Shown: one piece after another, positions 1-9,116 of the stretch
Position numbering within the stretch: the stretch's first letter is position 1
How the letters are laid out: every line of letters starts with the position of its first letter
Assembly (NCBI GenBank): GCA_902766745.1
Contig: CACXES010000052.1
Span: forward strand, 1-64,000
Length of the DNA stretch: 64,000 nt
Reading direction: 5' to 3'
Source of the DNA: an uncultured Ruminococcus sp.
GTDB taxonomy: Bacteria; Bacillota; Clostridia; Monoglobales; Monoglobaceae
Program-made: the position numbers and the translations under genes
Notes under the pieces: generated by a model
Seen by the model: only the letters and a program-made list of their open reading frames with translations
Database searches by the model: none
What the model was told of the DNA's origin: nothing

Positions 1-1
1 A

Positions 2-493
2 CAGCAATTTGTAAATTCAAAAGAATTGCTTGAACATTTTTGGAATATGTTTGTGATAGATGCTCTGCTTGGTAACTTTGACCGACACAACGGCAATTGG
101 GGATTTTTGTTTGATGAAGAAACCCAAACATCAGAGATTGCACCTGTTTTTGATTGCGGCAGCTGCTTACTTCCGCAGGCAGATGAAAAAATAATGAAAG
201 CTGTTTTGGAAAATGAAGATGAATTAAATGCTCGTATTTTCCAATTTCCCACATCTGCAACCAAACTCAATGATAGGAAAATTAACTACTATGATTTTAT
301 TTCTTCAATGGAAAACGAAAATTGCAATAAAGCAGTCTTAAGAATTTTCCCTAATATTGATATTGATCTCATAAATACCTTCATTGACAACGTTCCTTAT
401 ATCCATGATTTGCAAAAGGATTTTTATAAAACATACATTAAGGCCAGGTATGAGAAGATTTTATTGCCTGTATATAGAAAACTGAACAGATGA
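2..493 (+). CDS. HipA-like kinase, C-terminal part (5' end outside window)
   Basis: The frame is open to the left edge, so this is only the C-terminal part (about 163 residues) of a longer protein. It carries the HipA/CtkA-type kinase signature: GNFDRHNGNWGF (catalytic loop, with Asp and downstream Asn) followed by FDCGSCL, which stands in for the metal-binding DFG segment. Such proteins are Ser/Thr kinases, often toxins or stand-alone regulators. The upstream half, and any HipB-like DNA-binding partner, lie outside the window. The gene is visibly more AT-rich than the rest of the window, which suggests transfer. Its TGA overlaps the ATG of the next frame (ATGA). The family assignment rests on motifs only; substrate and toxicity are unknown. 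Confidence 0.7.
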   Translation, partial: QQFVNSKELLEHFWNMFVIDALLGNFDRHNGNWGFLFDEETQTSEIAPVFDCGSCLLPQADEKIMKAVLENEDELNARIFQFPTSATKLNDRKINYYDFISSMENENCNKAVLRIFPNIDIDLINTFIDNVPYIHDLQKDFYKTYIKARYEKILLPVYRKLNR

Positions 494-822
494 GTTATTT
501 CATACGAAATCCAATTAAGCACTTGGGTTTGCTGCTTATCATACATATGATTAAGGCAGAGATTGAGACAGAGGTAAACCCCATAGTCGGAACAGAAAAG
601 CAGTCAGAGGAGCTGGTGCACTATCTTTTAAACGAATTTGAAGGCGATCCCAAGCAAATCTGGCAGTCCAATATCTTTGGAAAATCCCTGCATGAGCTTG
701 TGAACGAGGGACTGCACAATAAGCTTTACCGTATGCCGGAGGACGCAAGATTCAAGATTCAAGAAACCTTGCAAAAAATCATTAATGAAGGCAGCGGCGG
801 TCTTATTTGTATAATTCTGTAG
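490..822 (+). pseudogene. spoIVA: 3' fragment of stage IV sporulation protein A
   Basis: From about residue 18 (base 541) to its end, this 110-codon frame reads as the extreme C-terminus of SpoIVA, the ATPase that builds the basement layer of the spore coat. Recognisable stretches are EVNPIVGTEKQSEELVHYL, IWQSNIFGKSLHELV and the terminal INEGSGGLICIIL. Full-length SpoIVA is about 490 residues; here the N-terminal GTPase-like ATPase domain and middle domain are missing. The first 17 codons do not resemble SpoIVA, so the join near 538-541 looks like a recombination breakpoint. The stop codon and a terminator are preserved. The frame could be translated by coupling to the upstream kinase gene, but the piece cannot act as an ATPase. 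A complete spoIVA presumably exists elsewhere. Confidence 0.8.
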
Positions 823-854
823 TATTTTTAAGCACCGCAAGCATATCAAACTGT

Positions 855-899
855 GCGGACATTCTCTCGGGCAAGCCTACCCGAGTGATGTCCGCTTTT
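855..899 (+). terminator. Intrinsic terminator after the spoIVA fragment
   Basis: A two-part hairpin: GCGGACAT (855-862) pairs with ATGTCCGC (888-895), and inside it CTCGGG (866-871) pairs with CCCGAG (880-885). TTTTC follows. It is probably the original spoIVA terminator carried along with the gene's 3' end. Confidence 0.75.
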
Positions 900-1190
900 C
901 TGTACTTAAAGCTGCTTTATTCCCTTCTGCTTGCACTCAACTAAAATCTGCTTTATGCTTTAAAGATATCGGTTCCGGAACAGTCGACGAAATCAAGGAT
1001 AAAATCTTTGATATGTTCTGCTGCGGAATCTGTTCGGTAATACCTCCGAACAGATAATATCCCCTCATTCCTCGCCGAAAGCAGCGAGGGATAGGGACTT
1101 TTTATATAAAAACAATATTGGTCAAATTGACCGTTGTACGCCGCATTTTCGGCATATAAATATTTATTTTAGTAAAATTTATCTTTCTGT
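900..1190. other. Non-coding spacer with two hairpins
   Basis: No convincing gene is seen. Two small hairpins are visible: CTGTTCGG (1030-1037) with CCGAACAG (1046-1053), and CCTCGC (1070-1075) with GCGAGG (1084-1089), the second followed by a short T run near 1100. Part of this may be debris from the rearrangement that truncated spoIVA. Confidence 0.4.
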
Positions 1191-1191
1191 A

Positions 1192-1220
1192 TTGACAAAA
1201 TCCGCAAAATAGTATATAAT
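1192..1220 (+). promoter_or_regulatory. Sigma-A promoter of pdxST
   Basis: TTGACA at 1192-1197 and TATAAT at 1215-1220 with a 17-bp spacer, a perfect vegetative consensus. It is the only good promoter ahead of pdxS and gives a 5' leader of about 130 nt. Confidence 0.8.
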
Positions 1221-1226
1221 AATATA

Positions 1227-1357
1227 CAATTCATATAGGAATTATATGTTTTATTCGCCTGCAAAATACAAGACTATATTTTATGGCTGAAGTCGGCTGT
1301 AATCCGTAGCCTATAGCTATCGGCGGTTGAAAGAATTTTTTAAAGGAGATTTTTACA
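1227..1357 (+). promoter_or_regulatory. Leader of pdxS with a possible 14-codon upstream frame
   Basis: The leader contains ATG at 1246 preceded by AGGA, opening a 14-codon frame (MFYSPAKYKTIFYG) that stops at 1288-1290. Downstream are short complementary segments around 1290-1330 but no terminator. The pdxS ribosome site (AAAGGAGAT) lies at its end. It may be an ordinary leader. Confidence 0.3.
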
Positions 1358-2233
1358 ATGGAAAATAACAGATTTGAATTAAACAAAAACCTGGCACAGA
1401 TGCTAAAGGGCGGCGTAATCATGGATGTCACCACTCCCGAGCAGGCTAAAATTGCCGAGGCGGCAGGTGCGTGTGCCGTTATGGCACTGGAGCGTATTCC
1501 GGCGGATATTCGTGCGGTCGGCGGTGTTTCCCGTATGAGCGACCCGAAAATGATCAAGGGTATTCAAAATGCGGTTTCGATTCCGGTTATGGCGAAGTGC
1601 AGAATCGGTCACTTTGCGGAAGCACAGATTTTGCAGGCAATAGAAATAGACTATATCGACGAGAGCGAGGTTTTATCCCCCGCTGACGATAAGTATCATA
1701 TCGATAAGACTGCCTTCGACGTTCCGTTCGTGTGCGGAGCAAAGGATTTGGGCGAGGCACTCAGACGCATTAACGAGGGTGCGTCCATGATTCGTACCAA
1801 GGGCGAGCCGGGAACGGGCGATGTTGTGCAGGCAGTGCGCCATATGCGTATGATGCAGTCGGAAATCCGCAGAATTTCCTCCATGTCCGAGGATGAGCTG
1901 TTTGATGCGGCAAAGGAGCTTCAGGTGCCCTATGACCTCGTACTTTATGTACACGAGAACAAAAAGCTTCCGGTTGTCAACTTTGCGGCCGGCGGCGTTG
2001 CAACCCCCGCCGATGCAGCATTAATGATGCAGCTTGGTGCTGAGGGAGTCTTTGTCGGCTCGGGTATATTCAAGTCGGGAAATCCCGAAAAGCGTGCTGC
2101 GGCAATCGTAAAGGCTGTTACAAACTTCACCGACGCAAAGCTTCTCGCCGAATTATCCGAGGATCTGGGCGAGGCAATGGTCGGCATAAACGAGCAGGAA
2201 ATTGAGCTTTTAATGGCAGAAAGAGGAAAATAA
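1358..2233 (+). CDS. pdxS: Pyridoxal 5'-phosphate synthase lyase subunit PdxS
   Basis: PdxS condenses ribose 5-phosphate, glyceraldehyde 3-phosphate and ammonia from PdxT into pyridoxal phosphate (DXP-independent route). The length (291 residues) is typical. The catalytic residues are visible: Asp23 in GGVIMDVTT, Lys80 in [10 protein letters not shown], which forms the ribose adduct, and Lys148 in [12 protein letters not shown]. Phosphate-binding glycine loops ([26 protein letters not shown]) follow. The ATG is preceded by AAAGGAGAT at good spacing. The glutaminase partner pdxT follows 4 bp downstream, so the two form a translationally linked pair, as usual for the dodecamer of PdxS-PdxT dimers. 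Confidence 0.97.
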   Translation: MENNRFELNKNLAQMLKGGVIMDVTTPEQAKIAEAAGACAVMALERIPADIRAVGGVSRMSDPKMIKGIQNAVSIPVMAKCRIGHFAEAQILQAIEIDYIDESEVLSPADDKYHIDKTAFDVPFVCGAKDLGEALRRINEGASMIRTKGEPGTGDVVQAVRHMRMMQSEIRRISSMSEDELFDAAKELQVPYDLVLYVHENKKLPVVNFAAGGVATPADAALMMQLGAEGVFVGSGIFKSGNPEKRAAAIVKAVTNFTDAKLLAELSEDLGEAMVGINEQEIELLMAERGK

Positions 2234-2237
2234 GGCT

Positions 2238-2816
2238 ATGAACATAGGAGTATTGGCACTTCAAGGGGCATTTGCCGAGCATGAGCAAATGCTCTCGAAG
2301 CTTGGTGTATCCTCCTTTGAAATACGACAGGAGAAGGATTTAAAAGAGGATTTTGACGGGCTTATCATCCCCGGCGGCGAAAGCACCGTACAGGGAAAGC
2401 TCCTGCGTGAGCTTAATTTGTTCGATAAGATAAAGGCACTGATTGACGGCGGTCTGCCGGTTTTCGGCACCTGTGCCGGGCTTTTGCTGCTGGCAAAGGA
2501 AATCGAAAACGACGAGCGGGTACATCTTGCCACAATGGATATTACCGCTGTCAGAAACGCCTACGGCCGCCAGCTCGGCAGCTTCTACATCGAGGGAGAG
2601 TTCAAGGGCATCGGAAAAATACCCATGACCTTTATCCGTGCGCCGTATATCGGTGCGGTTCGTGAGGATACCGAGATTCTCGCCGAAACAAACGGACATA
2701 TCACCGCCGCACGGCAGAAAAACCAGCTTGTTACGGCTTTTCACCCGGAATTAAACGAGGACTTATCCGTACACAAATTCTTTTTGGAAATGATTGCGGC
2801 AACACATAAGGCATAG
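2238..2816 (+). CDS. pdxT: Pyridoxal 5'-phosphate synthase glutaminase subunit PdxT
   Basis: A class I glutamine amidotransferase that supplies ammonia to PdxS. The triad is intact: nucleophile Cys79 in [10 protein letters not shown], and His169/Glu171 in AFHPELNED. The oxyanion segment IIPGGEST is near residues 43-50. At 192 residues it has the usual length. It starts 4 bp after the pdxS stop, with AAGG just upstream of the ATG inside the pdxS end. A strong terminator follows 30 bp after the stop. Confidence 0.96.
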   Translation: MNIGVLALQGAFAEHEQMLSKLGVSSFEIRQEKDLKEDFDGLIIPGGESTVQGKLLRELNLFDKIKALIDGGLPVFGTCAGLLLLAKEIENDERVHLATMDITAVRNAYGRQLGSFYIEGEFKGIGKIPMTFIRAPYIGAVREDTEILAETNGHITAARQKNQLVTAFHPELNEDLSVHKFFLEMIAATHKA

Positions 2817-2848
2817 CCTCCGCCGTCTTTTCGAAATCACATAAATTC

Positions 2849-2891
2849 AAGGAGCGCATTGACAAAATCTGTCCGTCAATGCGCTCCTTTT
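2849..2891. terminator. Bidirectional terminator between pdxT and ruvX
   Basis: GGAGCGCATTGAC (2851-2863) pairs perfectly with GTCAATGCGCTCC (2875-2887), flanked by A and T runs. It can stop the pdxST transcript and the opposing exporter-ruvX transcript. Confidence 0.9.
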
Positions 2892-2901
2892 ATATATCAA
2901 A

Positions 2902-3309
2902 TCACAGGCTGTCGAGATAACCCTGAAGAATATACGCCGCAGAAATGCTGTCAACGCTGTCCTTCCTCTTCTGTCCGCGCACATTTGTCTCATTCATAAG
3001 ATTGTGCGCCGACACCGTTGTAAGCCGCTCATCCCACAGGATAACGGGGATGTCCGTCAGCTCTTTGATAATTTCGGCAAGGCGGCTTGTCTTTTCCGCC
3101 CGAGGGCCGAGAGTTCCGTTCATATTCTTTGGAAATCCCAGGATAATCTTCTCCGCCGAATGCTCCGCCGCCAAAGCCACCGTATGCTCTGCGACATTCT
3201 TTATGCTTTTGCTCTTGAACGCCGGCAAAACATTCGCTCCGAAGCCCATAGCGTCCGATATGGCATAACCGGTTCGGCTGTCGCCGAAATCCACACCGAG
3301 TATTTTCAT
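2902..3309 (-). CDS. ruvX: Holliday-junction-resolvase-like nuclease RuvX/YqgF
   Basis: A small RNase H-fold protein of the YqgF family (135 residues), implicated in 16S rRNA 5'-end processing and possibly recombination. The acidic catalytic residues are in GVDFGDSRTG (first strand), LWDERLTT and DSVDSISAA. The start is the ATG at 3309 preceded by GGAGGTGTGG; the frame extends further upstream without a ribosome site. It is the last gene of a minus-strand group behind the two ABC exporter genes, 34 bp from the preceding stop. Confidence 0.9.
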   Translation of the reverse strand: MKILGVDFGDSRTGYAISDAMGFGANVLPAFKSKSIKNVAEHTVALAAEHSAEKIILGFPKNMNGTLGPRAEKTSRLAEIIKELTDIPVILWDERLTTVSAHNLMNETNVRGQKRKDSVDSISAAYILQGYLDSL

Positions 3310-3343
3310 TTTCCACACCTCCACGCATAAACTATACACAAAT

Positions 3344-5113
3344 CTATATTCCGTGACTGCTGCTGCACAGCTCGGCATAAAATCCGTTTTTCTCAAGCAG
3401 CTCCTCATGGGTTCCCTGCTCGATAATATGCCCGTCACGCATAACGAGAATCAAATCCGCATTGCGTATTGTGGATAGCCTGTGCGCCACAATAAAGCTT
3501 GTCCGACCCTCCATCATCTTTTCAAAAGCCCGCTGAATACGAATCTCGGTTCTGGTATCTATCGAGCTTGTTGCCTCGTCAAGTATCAGCATCGGCGGAA
3601 GGCACAGCATTACCCTTGCAATACACAAAAGCTGCTTCTGCCCCTGCGAGATATTCTCTCCGCCCTCTGAGATAACGGTGTTATACCCCTCCGGCAGTCT
3701 TTTGATAAAGCTGTGCGCATGCGCCGCCTTCGCCGCTGCAACTACCTCCTCATCGGTGGCATTCGGCTTTCCGTAGGCAATATTATCACGTATTGTGGCA
3801 GACTTCAGCCATGTATCCTGCAAGACCATACCAAAGCTTCTGCGCAGGCTGTCCCCGGTTATTTCCTCCACAGGCGTACCGCTGACTCGTATTTCGCCCC
3901 CCGTCACGTCATAAAATCTCATAAGGAGATTGATAAACGTTGTCTTTCCGCAGCCGGTAGGCCCGACAACGGCTATCCTCTGCCCCGGCTGAACGCTCAG
4001 ATTAAAATTTTCGATAAGCGGCACATCAGGCACATACGAAAAGCTGACGTTGTCTATATCCACCCTGCCGTCCGCATCGGTCAGCACTCTTGCATCTATG
4101 CTGTCCGCCGTCTGCGGCGGCTCGTCAATCAGATCGAACAGGTGCCTTGCCGAGGCAAAAGCGTTCTGAAGCTCCGTCACAACTCCGGAAATCTCGTTAA
4201 AGGGCTTTGTATATTGGTTTGCATAGGTCAAAAGGCAGGACAGCTGTCCCACAGTCAGCGCAAGTCCCGTTCCGAAGCGTCCCATAACCGCAAAGGCTCC
4301 GACCGTTCCCACCGCCGCATACACAAGGTTATTGACAAACCGCGTACTCGGGTTCGTCAGTGAGGAAAAGAACACGGCGCGAAGTCCGACCCTTTGCAGC
4401 TTCTTATTTATTTTATCGAATCTGCTCTGCGCCTCATTTTCATATCCGAAAGCACGAACCGGCTTTTGATTTCCGATTATCTCCTCGGTGAGTGCCGTTA
4501 TCTCACTGCGAATTTCCGCCTGCTGTCTGAACATGACATAGGTATGGCTTGATATAAATCTTGCCACAAAGAACGACAGCGGCGTTATCACCACAACGGC
4601 AGCCGAGATAATAATGTTGACCGAAAACATAAAAATTAATGTCCCGAGGATTGTCGCAACCCCGGTGAAAAGCTGGGAAAATCCCATAATCAAGCCGTCC
4701 GAAAGCTGGTCGGCATCGGTGGTAATCCTGCTTATTATATCGCCGTAGCTATTTGAATCGATATATCTGAGCGGAAGCTCCTGCAATTTTGCAAACGCCT
4801 GCTCACGCACATCCTTAACTGCTCCGTAGGCAATTCTGTTGTTGCAGACATTCATAAGCCACTGCGCAAGTGCCGTTATCGCCGCCACTATGCCAAGCTT
4901 TATAAGCTGCGGCACAAGAGCGACGAAGTCAACTCTCCCGGCGGAAATTATCATATCTATCGCCCTTCCGATAATCACCGGGGCATACAGTGTCAGCGCA
5001 ACGCTTATCACAACCATGACCTGCGCTATAATAAAGGTCACTCTATACGGGCGAATCAAATCCACAATTCTCGAAACTGTTGCTTTATTCAGCGTTTTTT
5101 CCTTGCTGCGCAC
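3344..5113 (-). CDS. ABC exporter subunit with the consensus ATPase site
   Basis: A half-size exporter (589 residues) with an N-terminal membrane domain of six predicted helices and a C-terminal ATPase. Visible motifs are Walker [10 protein letters not shown], Walker B MLILDEATSSID with the catalytic Glu, and the switch His in IVAHRLSTI. Its signature motif is altered (NISQGQKQ instead of LSGGQ). The start is GTG at 5113, preceded by GGAAGGAGA; the frame runs on upstream into the previous gene's end. The upstream partner ends 28 bp away. Together they match heterodimeric multidrug-type exporters (BmrCD, LmrCD, TM287/288 class). The substrate cannot be told from sequence. Confidence 0.9.
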   Translation of the reverse strand: MRSKEKTLNKATVSRIVDLIRPYRVTFIIAQVMVVISVALTLYAPVIIGRAIDMIISAGRVDFVALVPQLIKLGIVAAITALAQWLMNVCNNRIAYGAVKDVREQAFAKLQELPLRYIDSNSYGDIISRITTDADQLSDGLIMGFSQLFTGVATILGTLIFMFSVNIIISAAVVVITPLSFFVARFISSHTYVMFRQQAEIRSEITALTEEIIGNQKPVRAFGYENEAQSRFDKINKKLQRVGLRAVFFSSLTNPSTRFVNNLVYAAVGTVGAFAVMGRFGTGLALTVGQLSCLLTYANQYTKPFNEISGVVTELQNAFASARHLFDLIDEPPQTADSIDARVLTDADGRVDIDNVSFSYVPDVPLIENFNLSVQPGQRIAVVGPTGCGKTTFINLLMRFYDVTGGEIRVSGTPVEEITGDSLRRSFGMVLQDTWLKSATIRDNIAYGKPNATDEEVVAAAKAAHAHSFIKRLPEGYNTVISEGGENISQGQKQLLCIARVMLCLPPMLILDEATSSIDTRTEIRIQRAFEKMMEGRTSFIVAHRLSTIRNADLILVMRDGHIIEQGTHEELLEKNGFYAELCSSSHGI

Positions 5114-5141
5114 AAAATCTCTCCTTCCTCTTATTCTCAGC

Positions 5142-6866
5142 CTACTCGGCGCCAAGCTCCTCCGGGATCTGCGTTTCGCATATCTCCCGATATACCTCAC
5201 AGGTTTTTAGAAGCTCCGCATGGGTTCCCATTCCCGCCGCCGCTCCGTCATCGAGCACGATAATTATATCCGCATCTCTGATTGCTGAAATACGCTGAGA
5301 TACAATGAATCTTGTCATATCGGGATTGCTGTTTTTAATCGCCCTGCCGAGCTTTGCCTCGGTCAGCAGGTCAAGTGCCGAGGAGCTGTCGTCCAGAATG
5401 AGGATTTCCGGACTGCCGACCAGGGCTCTCGCAACAGTTAGCCTCTGCCGCTGTCCGCCGGAGAAGTTTTTACCCCCCTGCATCACCTCGGTATCGAGGC
5501 CGTCCTTGTCAAATATAAAATCATACGCCTGCGCGCATTTAAGTGCGGAAACCAATTCCTCATCCGATGCAGCCTCAGACCTCCAGCGGAGATTATCTCT
5601 GATTGTTCCGGTCACAAGAGATGCCTTTTGCGGAACATATCCTATTTTTGAGCGCAGTGCGTCTAAGCTGCAAGCTCTCACATCCTTGCCGCAAACCCTT
5701 ACTGTCCCCTCTGTCACATCATAAAAACGAGTGATAAGATTTACAAGGGTACTCTTGCCCGACCCCGTACCGCCGATAATTCCAATACTCTGTCCCTTAT
5801 TCAGGCGAAAGCTTATATTCTCCAGCGCAGCTTCCGACGAGCCGCTGTAGCAGAACGAAACGTTGTCAAATTCCAGAACGGGCGCATTATTGTCAAATTC
5901 CGCTTCCGTACCGTCTTCCATGTCCGACTCAAGCCTCAGCACCGCCGAAATTCTCGTTCCCGATGCCAAAGCCTTGGTCAGCGTCACAACAAGCTGTGCA
6001 AGAGCAATCAGCGCAATCAGTATCTGCGTCAGGTAGTTCACCAGGGCAACAACCTCACCCTGCTGCATATTTCCCGACCATACTCGGAGCCCGCCCTGCC
6101 ATACCACAGCAATAATTGCAAGGTTAACCACCACATAGGTCAGCGGATTCATCAGTGCGGAAATTCCGCCCACCTTCACGTTTATATCGGTAAGCTCATC
6201 ATTTGCAGCTTCAAAATCTTCAACCTCGTTTTTCTGCTGTGCGAATGCACGTATTACACGTACGCCGCTCAAATTTTCCCTTGTAATCTTAGAAACCCTG
6301 TCAAGGCTGTGCTGCGCCTTTTTGTAAAACGGTACCGACGCCCTCATTATTACAAAAATTATCAACGCTAAAACGGGCACCGCCGCCACAAATATAAGGG
6401 CACAGCGCACATCCACCGCAAACGCCGCAATCAGTGCGCCGATAACGATAAACGGCGAACGCAGAAACAGACGAAGGAACATATTTACGCCCGATTCCGC
6501 ACGGTTTATATCCCCCGTCACACGGGTTATAAGCGATGCTGCGCCTATGCTGTCCTGCTGTGACATGGAAAGGCTGTTGATTTTTTTAAACATATCCGTT
6601 CGCAGCGCAGTTCCGAAGCCGAACGCCGCCTTTGCCGCAAAATACTGCGCCGTCAACGCACTGCACAGGCCAAGCACACCCATCAGAACCAGAAGTCCGC
6701 TCATTTTCATAATGTAACCGCCGTCACCGCCTGCGATACCTATATCAATGACATTTGCCATAATAATAGGAACCGTCAGCTCAAAGCACGCCTCCAGCAG
6801 CTTAAACAGCGGCCCGAATATACATTCCTTTATATATCCGCGCAGATATTTTAAAAGTCTGCCCAT
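5142..6866 (-). CDS. ABC exporter subunit with a degenerate ATPase site
   Basis: First gene of the exporter pair, 574 residues, with a membrane domain then an ATPase. Walker A is normal (GGTGSGKST) and the signature is canonical (FSGGQRQRL). Walker B ends in Asp-Asp (ILILDDSSSALD), so the catalytic Glu is Asp, and the switch His is Gln (IVSQRISAI). In a heterodimer its Walker motifs face the partner's altered signature, giving one non-hydrolysing site. The ATG at 6866 has GGGAGAG upstream; an earlier in-frame start lacks a ribosome site. The gene is driven by the promoter at 6953-6981. Confidence 0.92.
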   Translation of the reverse strand: MGRLLKYLRGYIKECIFGPLFKLLEACFELTVPIIMANVIDIGIAGGDGGYIMKMSGLLVLMGVLGLCSALTAQYFAAKAAFGFGTALRTDMFKKINSLSMSQQDSIGAASLITRVTGDINRAESGVNMFLRLFLRSPFIVIGALIAAFAVDVRCALIFVAAVPVLALIIFVIMRASVPFYKKAQHSLDRVSKITRENLSGVRVIRAFAQQKNEVEDFEAANDELTDINVKVGGISALMNPLTYVVVNLAIIAVVWQGGLRVWSGNMQQGEVVALVNYLTQILIALIALAQLVVTLTKALASGTRISAVLRLESDMEDGTEAEFDNNAPVLEFDNVSFCYSGSSEAALENISFRLNKGQSIGIIGGTGSGKSTLVNLITRFYDVTEGTVRVCGKDVRACSLDALRSKIGYVPQKASLVTGTIRDNLRWRSEAASDEELVSALKCAQAYDFIFDKDGLDTEVMQGGKNFSGGQRQRLTVARALVGSPEILILDDSSSALDLLTEAKLGRAIKNSNPDMTRFIVSQRISAIRDADIIIVLDDGAAAGMGTHAELLKTCEVYREICETQIPEELGAE

Positions 6867-6952
6867 TATCAAATCTCTCCCAACATTTTTTCGCACACAA
6901 AGTCTCCATTTACACAAGGGAGACTGTTTCGTTTAAATCGAGTTTCTATGTT

Positions 6953-6981
6953 ATTATACCACAATTATCCTGAAAATACAA
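6953..6981 (-). promoter_or_regulatory. Promoter of the ABC exporter operon
   Basis: On the minus strand, TTGTAT (6976-6981), a 17-bp spacer and TATAAT (6953-6958). The leader contains a hairpin formed by AGTCTCC and GGAGACT (6901-6925). Confidence 0.65.
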
Positions 6982-7004
6982 GTCCGCATCAAAATCAATC
7001 GCAC

Positions 7005-7043
7005 ACAAACGCCGCCTCTCGGAGAACCTCCTCGGGGCGGCGT
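7005..7043 (-). terminator. Terminator of the V-type ATPase operon
   Basis: ACGCCGCC (7009-7016) pairs with GGCGGCGT (7036-7043), enclosing a small GAG/CTC stem. The T tract in the minus direction is weak, but the position right after the last ATPase gene fits. Confidence 0.6.
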
Positions 7044-7047
7044 ATGA

Positions 7048-7686
7048 TTATGCCTTCTTTTTCGCTTTTTTATCGGCTTTTGCCTTCTGTGCCTTGATAA
7101 CCTTAAGCCGCGAAAACTCCTCGCGTTCCTTTTCGTCAAGGGCGTTCTGAATATTTCTTGTCTCCTCCTCATATCGGGGAATCATAATATTCTTCAGCGC
7201 ATTTGCACGCTTCTGCGTCTTTTTTATACTGTCAGCGAGTCTGTAAACGGATGTTTCGATCTGCGCAAGCTGACGGGTCAAATATTTTACACGAACAAAC
7301 GAAACAACCGCCTCATCCAGGGCAGAGCCCGTATTCTTCATGCCGTAATCGGGCTTTATCGGCTCTTCGTCAAGAATGACAATCGGAATTTCAACCCCCA
7401 TGACGCTGCGGAACTTTATGGAAACATTATCCTCCACCTTGACCGCATAGCCGATCTTTTCGACCGTTTCGATACCGATTTCGATATTCGCACGTTCTAA
7501 GGCAGAATACGCATTCTTAAAGGTACTCTCGATTTTGCTTTGCAGAGCCTTTGCCGCATCAATCAGGTTCATCATTTCGCGTATCAGTATATTACGCTTT
7601 TTATCCAGAAGACCGTAGCCCGTCTTGGATAAAGCCAGCGTGTTTTTTGCAATAATAAGATTACCCTTTGTGGGAACCATAGCCAT
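7048..7686 (-). CDS. V-type ATP synthase subunit D (central stalk)
   Basis: Subunit D is the rotating coiled-coil shaft inside the A3B3 head. The sequence opens with MVPTKGNLI and is helical with a lysine-rich tail, as expected (212 residues). The chosen ATG at 7686 is 7 nt from GGAGGTG; an upstream GTG at 7695 overlaps that ribosome site and is less likely. It lies 30 bp after subunit B and is the last gene of the operon. Confidence 0.93.
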   Translation of the reverse strand: MAMVPTKGNLIIAKNTLALSKTGYGLLDKKRNILIREMMNLIDAAKALQSKIESTFKNAYSALERANIEIGIETVEKIGYAVKVEDNVSIKFRSVMGVEIPIVILDEEPIKPDYGMKNTGSALDEAVVSFVRVKYLTRQLAQIETSVYRLADSIKKTQKRANALKNIMIPRYEEETRNIQNALDEKEREEFSRLKVIKAQKAKADKKAKKKA

Positions 7687-7716
7687 ACCGCTCACCTCCG
7701 AAACTGTCCGTGCCGA

Positions 7717-9090
7717 TTACACCTCATATTTTTCATCAAGCAAATCCGGCGAAATTCTGTCCAGCTCACTCCTCGGCAGGATTCTGAGCAATTCCCATGC
7801 AATATCCATGGTCTGCTTTATATTGCGGTTTTCGTATCTTCCCTGACCGACAAACCGCTTCTCGAACTCCTGACCGAACTTCATGTAAAGCCTGTCGGTA
7901 TCCGACAGCTCATCCTCACCTATTACCGAGGCAAGTGCTCTTGTATCCTGTACCTTTGCATATGCCGAGAAAAGCTGGTTGCTGACCTCGGGATGATCCG
8001 CTGTTGTATACTCCTCGCCGATACCGTCCTTCATCAAACGCGACAGCGACGGCAGCACCGATACGGGCGGATAAATATTCTTCTGTGACAGCGCACGGTC
8101 AAGCACAATCTGCCCCTCTGTTATGTACCCGGTAAGGTCGGGTATCGGGTGGGTAATATCGTCGTTCGGCATCGTGAGTATGGGAATCTGTGTCACAGAA
8201 CCCGAACTCCCCTCTATCATGCCCGCTCTCTCATACAGTGACGCAAGGTCGGAATACAGATATCCGGGGTAGCCCTTTCTGGACGGTATCTCCTGCTTTG
8301 AGGACGAAATCTCACGCAACGCCTCACAGTAGGAGGTTATATCCGTGAGGATAACCAAAACGTGCATATCACATTCAAACGCCAGATACTCCGCCGCCGT
8401 GAGGGCGCATCTCGGCGTCAGGGTTCTTTCAACAACAGGGTCTGACGAAGTGTTTATAAACATCACGCTTCGGTTAATCGCGCCCGACTGCTCAAAGGCG
8501 GTTTTGAAGTAGTTTGCTACATCGTGAGACACGCCCATCGCACCGAACACAATGGCAAATTTCTGTCCGGAATCCTCAGCAATCCTCGCCTGGGTAGCAA
8601 TCTGCACGGCAAGACTGTCGTGAGGCATACCGTTACCGGAGAAGATTGGCAGCTTCTGTCCCTTAATAAGCGTTGCAAGTCCGTCAATCGCCGATATACC
8701 CGTCTGAATAAAGGAACGGGGGTACTCTCTGGCAACAGGGTTCATCGGCTTTCCGTTAATGTCCATAAGCTTATCGTAATACACCGGGCCGAGGTCGTCG
8801 GCAGGTCTGCCGATACCGTCAAAGGTTCTGCCCAATATCTCCTTGGACATGGGAAGCATAAGCGGCTTTCCCGTCAGCTCGGTCGCCGTGTTGGTAAGCG
8901 ATATACCCTGCGTTCCCTCGAAGACCTGAACCACCGCAAAATCCTCCGTAAGCTCAATAATACGGCCGGTTCGCTTCTCGCCCGAGTCAAGAGTTATATT
9001 CACAATCTCGTCGTAGGAGGCATCACGTATTCCCTCGATAACAACGAGAGAACCGCTCAAATCCTCAAGACCCATATATTGTATGCTCAT
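7717..9090 (-). CDS. V-type ATP synthase subunit B (non-catalytic)
   Basis: The 457-residue B subunit alternates with A in the head and provides regulatory nucleotide contacts. It has the typical N-terminus ([16 protein letters not shown]) and lacks a Walker A lysine loop ([11 protein letters not shown] at the equivalent place), as is normal for [21 protein letters not shown], the segment conserved across B subunits, is present. The ATG is at 9090, 26 bp downstream of the A subunit stop. Confidence 0.96.
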   Translation of the reverse strand: MSIQYMGLEDLSGSLVVIEGIRDASYDEIVNITLDSGEKRTGRIIELTEDFAVVQVFEGTQGISLTNTATELTGKPLMLPMSKEILGRTFDGIGRPADDLGPVYYDKLMDINGKPMNPVAREYPRSFIQTGISAIDGLATLIKGQKLPIFSGNGMPHDSLAVQIATQARIAEDSGQKFAIVFGAMGVSHDVANYFKTAFEQSGAINRSVMFINTSSDPVVERTLTPRCALTAAEYLAFECDMHVLVILTDITSYCEALREISSSKQEIPSRKGYPGYLYSDLASLYERAGMIEGSSGSVTQIPILTMPNDDITHPIPDLTGYITEGQIVLDRALSQKNIYPPVSVLPSLSRLMKDGIGEEYTTADHPEVSNQLFSAYAKVQDTRALASVIGEDELSDTDRLYMKFGQEFEKRFVGQGRYENRNIKQTMDIAWELLRILPRSELDRISPDLLDEKYEV

Positions 9091-9116
9091 CTGAAATCAC
9101 TGCCTTTCGACCTGTA

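Noticed and set aside
900-1190. Small gene in the spacer after the spoIVA fragment
   Set aside because: Only short frames without ribosome sites; the visible structure is hairpins.
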